This document shows positions 48,117 through 51,746 of a DNA stretch of 51,746 nt, piece by piece. The stretch is from AV69 sp036498205. GTDB taxonomy: Bacteria > Verrucomicrobiota > Verrucomicrobiia > Chthoniobacterales > UBA10450. Under the pieces are notes generated by a model. The model saw only the letters and a program-made list of their open reading frames with translations. It searched no databases and had not been told where the DNA came from. The stretch is taken from the NCBI GenBank assembly GCA_036498205.1, contig DASXIC010000168.1, positions 1 to 51,746 on the forward strand, written 5' to 3'. Within the stretch, counting starts at the first letter, position 1. Every line of letters begins with the position of its first letter. Made by a program: the position numbers and the translations under genes.

Positions 48117-50675
48117 ATGCCATTAGATTCGGATTTCGTTCCCGGGTTATTCGTTCGCGACGATGACGAGGGATTATTCAGTCGCGATATTAACGGGCAA
48201 CTCGTCCGGCTGGATGCGCCGACGGAATCCGACTACGGCAAAAACGTAACGCTCCAAATAGACGGCACGCCCGTGACCGTGCCATTAGCGGAGCCTTTGA
48301 CGGATGCGAACGGAAATATCGTTGTCGATTTACAAGGTCGGACCACACCGCGCTACACCACAATCTTCGACGCCGCGCGGAAGCTTTATGTGGAGCAGTT
48401 GGGCGATGAGACAAAGATTCCAATCCCGGTTTTGTGTCATCAACCTCATATGACTCCGGTTGCGGTCTGTCGCCTTTGCGTTGTCCAAATTTATGGGCAA
48501 AAACGGGGTCGTCGCGCGGCAGAGCGAAAACTGCTGCCTGCCTGCCAGCATCAGGTCAAGGAGGGGATGGAAGTCTTCACCATGAACGCTGCCGGGCCAG
48601 ATGGAGATCGGGTACGGCAAACTGTAAAGGTAGTAACTGAATTACTTGCGGCAGATCACCTGAAGCCGGCTAATCCTCCGGAGCTGGAGAAAGAGCTTTT
48701 TCAATTTAACGAGCTTGGCTGCCTCACGCGGCGACTCGATGCCAATCCGTCCCGGCTCAAACTCGAGATTTTGTCACATCAGCCACCGGCAGCGCGGCCA
48801 CGCGCGGGTCGCCGGGAATTCGATTCCTCCTCGCCCGTCTTTCTCGTGGATCATGGCGCCTGCATTCTCTGTGATCGCTGCGTGCGCGCTTGTGATGATG
48901 TCAGGGAGAATCATGTCATAGGCCGGACAGGAAAAGGCGCGACCGCCGGGATTGCCTTCGATTTGAATGTTCCGATGGGTCAATCGACTTGCGTGCAATG
49001 CGGCGAGTGCATGATTTCATGTCCCACCAGCGCCATAACTTTCAAACCTGTCGCTCAGATAAAAATTCTGGCGGAGGATCGGACTGTGGAACCATTGACC
49101 GTGAGGGAGCTGGTTTCTGATCCAATTTTTGCCGGAATTCCTCCTAAGTTTCTTCTGTGGCAACAAGGCTTGGTCATTCGCCGTAGACTGCGAGCCGGAC
49201 AGGTTCTGTGTCGCCAGGGAGAGCCTGGCAACACCGCTTTCATTATTCGACGAGGCAAGCTGAAGGTAACAGTAAGGGCCCGTCCATCGAGTGGTAGATT
49301 TTCCTCTTGGGACCTACGGAAGCCCGTTTTCGAAGCGGACCTCACTCCCGAAGATATGATCGTTGGGGAAATGGCGTGTCTGAGCGGTTCGCCCCGAGCC
49401 GCCAACGTTACCGCTCTTCAAAATGGCGAGGTCTGGGAGATCCGTCGCAATGTGCTCGATCGATTAATGCGGCTTCCCAGTCAACGTCAAAGATTTGAAA
49501 CGGAATACCGCGAGCGATCGCTGGACCTGGCGTTACAAAACACGGATTTGTTCAGGGGGATCGAACGGGAAGAGTATCGCCGAGTGGTGGATTTTTTGCG
49601 GCACCGACTGGCCTTCGTTCGGGTTCAGCCTGGCCAAACTCTTTTTGAAACCGGGGAAATAGCTACTCATTTGTATTTCATTCGACTTGGCCATGTCCGT
49701 GTCACCGTTCATCAGCATGGGAAAGAGGCGAAGATTGTTTCTTCCGGGCCAGGAACAATCCTGGGCGAAATCGGATTGCTGGCATTCAGCTTGGATGAAG
49801 AGCAGAAGTCCGTGGAGGATGTTGATCGCGCGGTGCAGCGTGCGCTGACACAGGCTGCTGATGATTTGACTGGCATCTTTCCGCCCGGTGTTCGAACGGC
49901 GACTTGCTCAGCACTGAATCATTTGGAATTGGCGCAGCTAAGCCGTGCCGATTTCCTTCAGATGTTACGCAAATTCGGTGTTCTTCGCCGGCGGGTGGTT
50001 GAACAATCTCTCGCTCGTTTGCGCAGCTCGACCGTCGGTCACCGAGTCCTCGACGACTACATTGCTCAAGGACTCTACGAGGGTCAGAGTATTCTTGTCC
50101 TCGACCTGGACAACTGTACTCGTTGCGATGCCTGTACCAGAGGTTGCGTCGAGCAACACGGGACTGAGACACATGGTATCCCCATCCCGCGCCTGCTCCG
50201 TGCTGGACGACGCCTGGACAATTTCATGGTTGCTACCTCTTGCCGCTCCTGCACCGATCCGCATTGCATGGTCGGCTGTCCAGTCGATTCTATTCACCGA
50301 GGCAAGCACCTCCAAATCGTAATAGAGGACCATTGCATCGGATGCGGCCTATGCGCCGAAAATTGTCCCTATGGCAGTATCTTCATGATACCCAACGAGC
50401 GCCATCGGATTTCTATGCCCGACCCAGAACGAGCCGGTGGAACCTATCTCGTAGGTCAGCTTAAAGCCGCCAACTGCGACCTTTGCGATGCCATCGGTGA
50501 GCGATCATCGCCACGGCCAGCTTGCGTCGCTGCCTGTCCGCACGACGCCGCTTTTCGCATGACCGGTCCGCAATTGCTCGAGAGCGTGATGAAAGCGCAC
50601 GCACATGACCTGGCGGCCGTTGGCCTACGGGCTCACATTTCTGAGCCGCACGTGCTTGAGCATGTGACCGAGTGA
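48117..50675 (+). CDS. Iron-sulfur hub protein with NuoG/HoxU front, two cyclic-nucleotide-binding domains and a polyferredoxin tail
   Basis: 852 residues, no signal peptide or membrane helix, so probably cytoplasmic. Residues 95-150 hold a [2Fe-2S] ferredoxin site (C107, C118, C121, C143). The His-Cys3 cluster region of NuoG is degenerate (only H181 and C202 remain). Two [4Fe-4S] sites follow (C249/252/255/259 and C292/295/298/302). Residues about 340-455 and 476-625 are two cNMP-binding domains: VGEMACLSGSPRAA (G417, E418, R427) and LGEIGLL ... VRTAT (E551, R593), the second with an extra loop of about 33 residues in the phosphate-binding cassette. The tail has four more [4Fe-4S] sites (C667-C677, C709-C721, C740-C750, C787-C807), like NrfC/DmsB-type proteins. 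Its GTGA overlap with the cyclase gene couples the two. Confidence 0.9.
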   Translation: MPLDSDFVPGLFVRDDDEGLFSRDINGQLVRLDAPTESDYGKNVTLQIDGTPVTVPLAEPLTDANGNIVVDLQGRTTPRYTTIFDAARKLYVEQLGDETKIPIPVLCHQPHMTPVAVCRLCVVQIYGQKRGRRAAERKLLPACQHQVKEGMEVFTMNAAGPDGDRVRQTVKVVTELLAADHLKPANPPELEKELFQFNELGCLTRRLDANPSRLKLEILSHQPPAARPRAGRREFDSSSPVFLVDHGACILCDRCVRACDDVRENHVIGRTGKGATAGIAFDLNVPMGQSTCVQCGECMISCPTSAITFKPVAQIKILAEDRTVEPLTVRELVSDPIFAGIPPKFLLWQQGLVIRRRLRAGQVLCRQGEPGNTAFIIRRGKLKVTVRARPSSGRFSSWDLRKPVFEADLTPEDMIVGEMACLSGSPRAANVTALQNGEVWEIRRNVLDRLMRLPSQRQRFETEYRERSLDLALQNTDLFRGIEREEYRRVVDFLRHRLAFVRVQPGQTLFETGEIATHLYFIRLGHVRVTVHQHGKEAKIVSSGPGTILGEIGLLAFSLDEEQKSVEDVDRAVQRALTQAADDLTGIFPPGVRTATCSALNHLELAQLSRADFLQMLRKFGVLRRRVVEQSLARLRSSTVGHRVLDDYIAQGLYEGQSILVLDLDNCTRCDACTRGCVEQHGTETHGIPIPRLLRAGRRLDNFMVATSCRSCTDPHCMVGCPVDSIHRGKHLQIVIEDHCIGCGLCAENCPYGSIFMIPNERHRISMPDPERAGGTYLVGQLKAANCDLCDAIGERSSPRPACVAACPHDAAFRMTGPQLLESVMKAHAHDLAAVGLRAHISEPHVLEHVTE

Positions 50676-51746
50676 GTGCAGCAAGCCGGCCCTCTGTGGC
50701 GATAGCAGAGCTCTCGCCTCGGGCAACACGCTTCGGCCTTATCGTTACAGCGTTAGCGCCTGTCGTCCCGCAGATACTGGGGAGTGCGTTTAACATTTGG
50801 TACAATGCCATCGTTGTCCAACCATTGTTAGTTACTCCGGCATTGCGGCAGCGTTTTGCAGTGACTGTGATTATTTACAATGGGCTGGTTTATCCGATCG
50901 CCATCGCGATTTGGGTTCGTCTGGTCTTTTCACTTAATCCCATTTTCCGGGCTCTCATTAACGGCGAAGCAGTTGCCTCGCATGATTTGGAGCGGGCGCG
51001 ACGACGCGTAATTGATCTACCGTGGATTGGCGCCGTCATTTCCGGCGCGGCCTGGCTTGGTTGTATTCCTGTTTTCCTCATCTCGCTGGCAACGACAGAC
51101 ACTCCGCTGAGCAGGCAATTGCTTTGGCACTTGCCGATTTCCTTTGTCGTCTCGGCTTTCATTGCGGTAACCCAAACATTCTTTCTAATTGAGCTAGCGA
51201 CACACTGGGCCTTGTTTTTGGTATTTTTTCGGGATTCTCGCCCAGATCGGTTGCGGGGAATTCATCCACCATCGCTCCGGACACGCGGATTAATGTGGGC
51301 TATTTCGGCTGGGCTCTGCCCGATTGGCTCGCTACTCCTGCTCATCCTCGCTCCGCACCCGACTGCCTCAAACCCGCAAATGTTTGCGATCTTTGTTGGA
51401 ATTATCGGCGTTGCATTCGGTCTTTGTTCGGCCGTTCTCATCACGCGGTTGGTGGCGAAGCCGGTGGACGAATTACGCGCGGCCTTTCACGCAGTTGGCG
51501 AGGGCAAATTGGATGTGCAGATTCCGCTGCGCCGCGCAGATGAGTTTGGGACACTCGTCGGCGACTTCAATCAGATGGTGGCCGAGCTTCGCGACAAAGA
51601 GCGATTACGGCGAATCTTTGGTCTGCACGTGGGCGAGGGGATCGCGGAGCAGATTCTTGCTCGCGATCCTGAGCTGGGCGGCGTTGAACAAGTAATAACG
51701 GTCATGTTCCTCGATATTCGCGGATTCACTACCCGTGCCGCGCAAT
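50672..51746 (+). CDS. Membrane adenylate/guanylate cyclase with HAMP domain (3' truncated by window)
   Basis: A continuous reading frame runs from GTG 50672 to the window end without a stop. The GTG overlaps the stop of the iron-sulfur hub gene (GTGA). Several hydrophobic helices (LIVTALAPVVPQILGSAF, YPIAIAIWVRLVF, SFVVSAFIAVTQTFFL, and IFVGIIGVAFGLCSAVLI) are followed by a HAMP linker (KPVDELRAAFHAVGEGKLDV, then ADEFGTLVGDFNQMVAEL) and the beginning of a class III nucleotide cyclase domain (ITVMFLDIRGFT with the metal-binding aspartate). The rest of the catalytic domain lies beyond the window, so ATP versus GTP specificity cannot be judged. Its product is the likely ligand of the two cNMP domains encoded just upstream. 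Confidence 0.9.
   Translation, partial: MSAASRPSVAIAELSPRATRFGLIVTALAPVVPQILGSAFNIWYNAIVVQPLLVTPALRQRFAVTVIIYNGLVYPIAIAIWVRLVFSLNPIFRALINGEAVASHDLERARRRVIDLPWIGAVISGAAWLGCIPVFLISLATTDTPLSRQLLWHLPISFVVSAFIAVTQTFFLIELATHWALFLVFFRDSRPDRLRGIHPPSLRTRGLMWAISAGLCPIGSLLLLILAPHPTASNPQMFAIFVGIIGVAFGLCSAVLITRLVAKPVDELRAAFHAVGEGKLDVQIPLRRADEFGTLVGDFNQMVAELRDKERLRRIFGLHVGEGIAEQILARDPELGGVEQVITVMFLDIRGFTTRAAQ

Noticed and set aside
46053..50675. Bidirectional NiFe hydrogenase (Hox) operon
   Set aside because: The flavoprotein and iron-sulfur parts resemble HoxF/HoxU, but no HoxY or HoxH gene with its CxxC nickel ligands is in the window, so hydrogenase function is not claimed.
1..51746. tRNA, rRNA, CRISPR array or insertion sequence
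   Set aside because: None could be recognised; repeats found are palindromic elements without transposase or regular spacer pattern.

Overview
The window looks like ordinary chromosome from a Gram-negative soil-type bacterium. Outer-membrane beta-barrels, a PagL-like lipid A deacylase, a LolD/MacB-type ABC ATPase and long secreted proteins all point to an outer membrane. Many dispersed palindromic repeats, a large secreted-enzyme content and sequence character lead me to suggest Verrucomicrobiota (Chthoniobacterales/Spartobacteria-like). That placement is an inference with moderate confidence: there is no rRNA or other phylogenetic marker here. I saw no tRNA, rRNA, insertion sequence or CRISPR array.

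Layout. 1-7.5 kb: the end of a short-chain dehydrogenase, a membrane-anchored YheO-like PAS protein, a long aromatic amino acid hydroxylase, a UbiA-like membrane protein with a translationally coupled methyltransferase (interrupted in frame by a dispersed repeat), and an ECF sigma / DUF4349 anti-sigma pair. 7.7-9.8 kb: pdxJ-acpS, then on the other strand a fluoride riboswitch with an overlapping terminator driving crcB and a DUF190 gene. 9.9-13.2 kb: a metal-handling cassette (small Cys-rich secreted protein, heavy-metal-binding-domain beta-barrel, COG0701 permease). 13.2-25 kb: housekeeping genes metG, folC-accD-comF-CPBP protease, bioA-tlyA-nadK, and a DegP-like protease with an M48 protease. 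25-34.6 kb: two small exported proteins, a GH47 lipoprotein (a mannosidase family best known from eukaryotes), MarC, NUDIX, PagL, RluA, an orphan ABC ATPase, accB-accC-thiE and a PfkB kinase.

34.7-51.7 kb is the most unusual part: a redox island. It holds a tandem HbpS/GlcG-like secreted protein; an outer-membrane beta-barrel followed directly by an exported decaheme cytochrome with a C-terminal LVIVD beta-propeller; a diheme b-type membrane cytochrome (two H-x13-H helices) with a membrane-anchored decaheme cytochrome; a tetraheme c554-like cytochrome; and an operon of a NuoE-NuoF fusion flavoprotein, a very unusual 852-residue iron-sulfur protein carrying two cyclic-nucleotide-binding domains between a NuoG/HoxU-like front and a four-cluster polyferredoxin tail, and a membrane HAMP-adenylate/guanylate cyclase cut by the window end.

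My reading, which is inference, is that these genes form a quinone-to-surface electron conduit (Cbc-like inner-membrane module plus porin-cytochrome module), and next to it a cytoplasmic NAD(P)H-linked electron hub whose activity is set by a cyclic nucleotide made by the adjacent cyclase. I do not recall a described system with this gene set.
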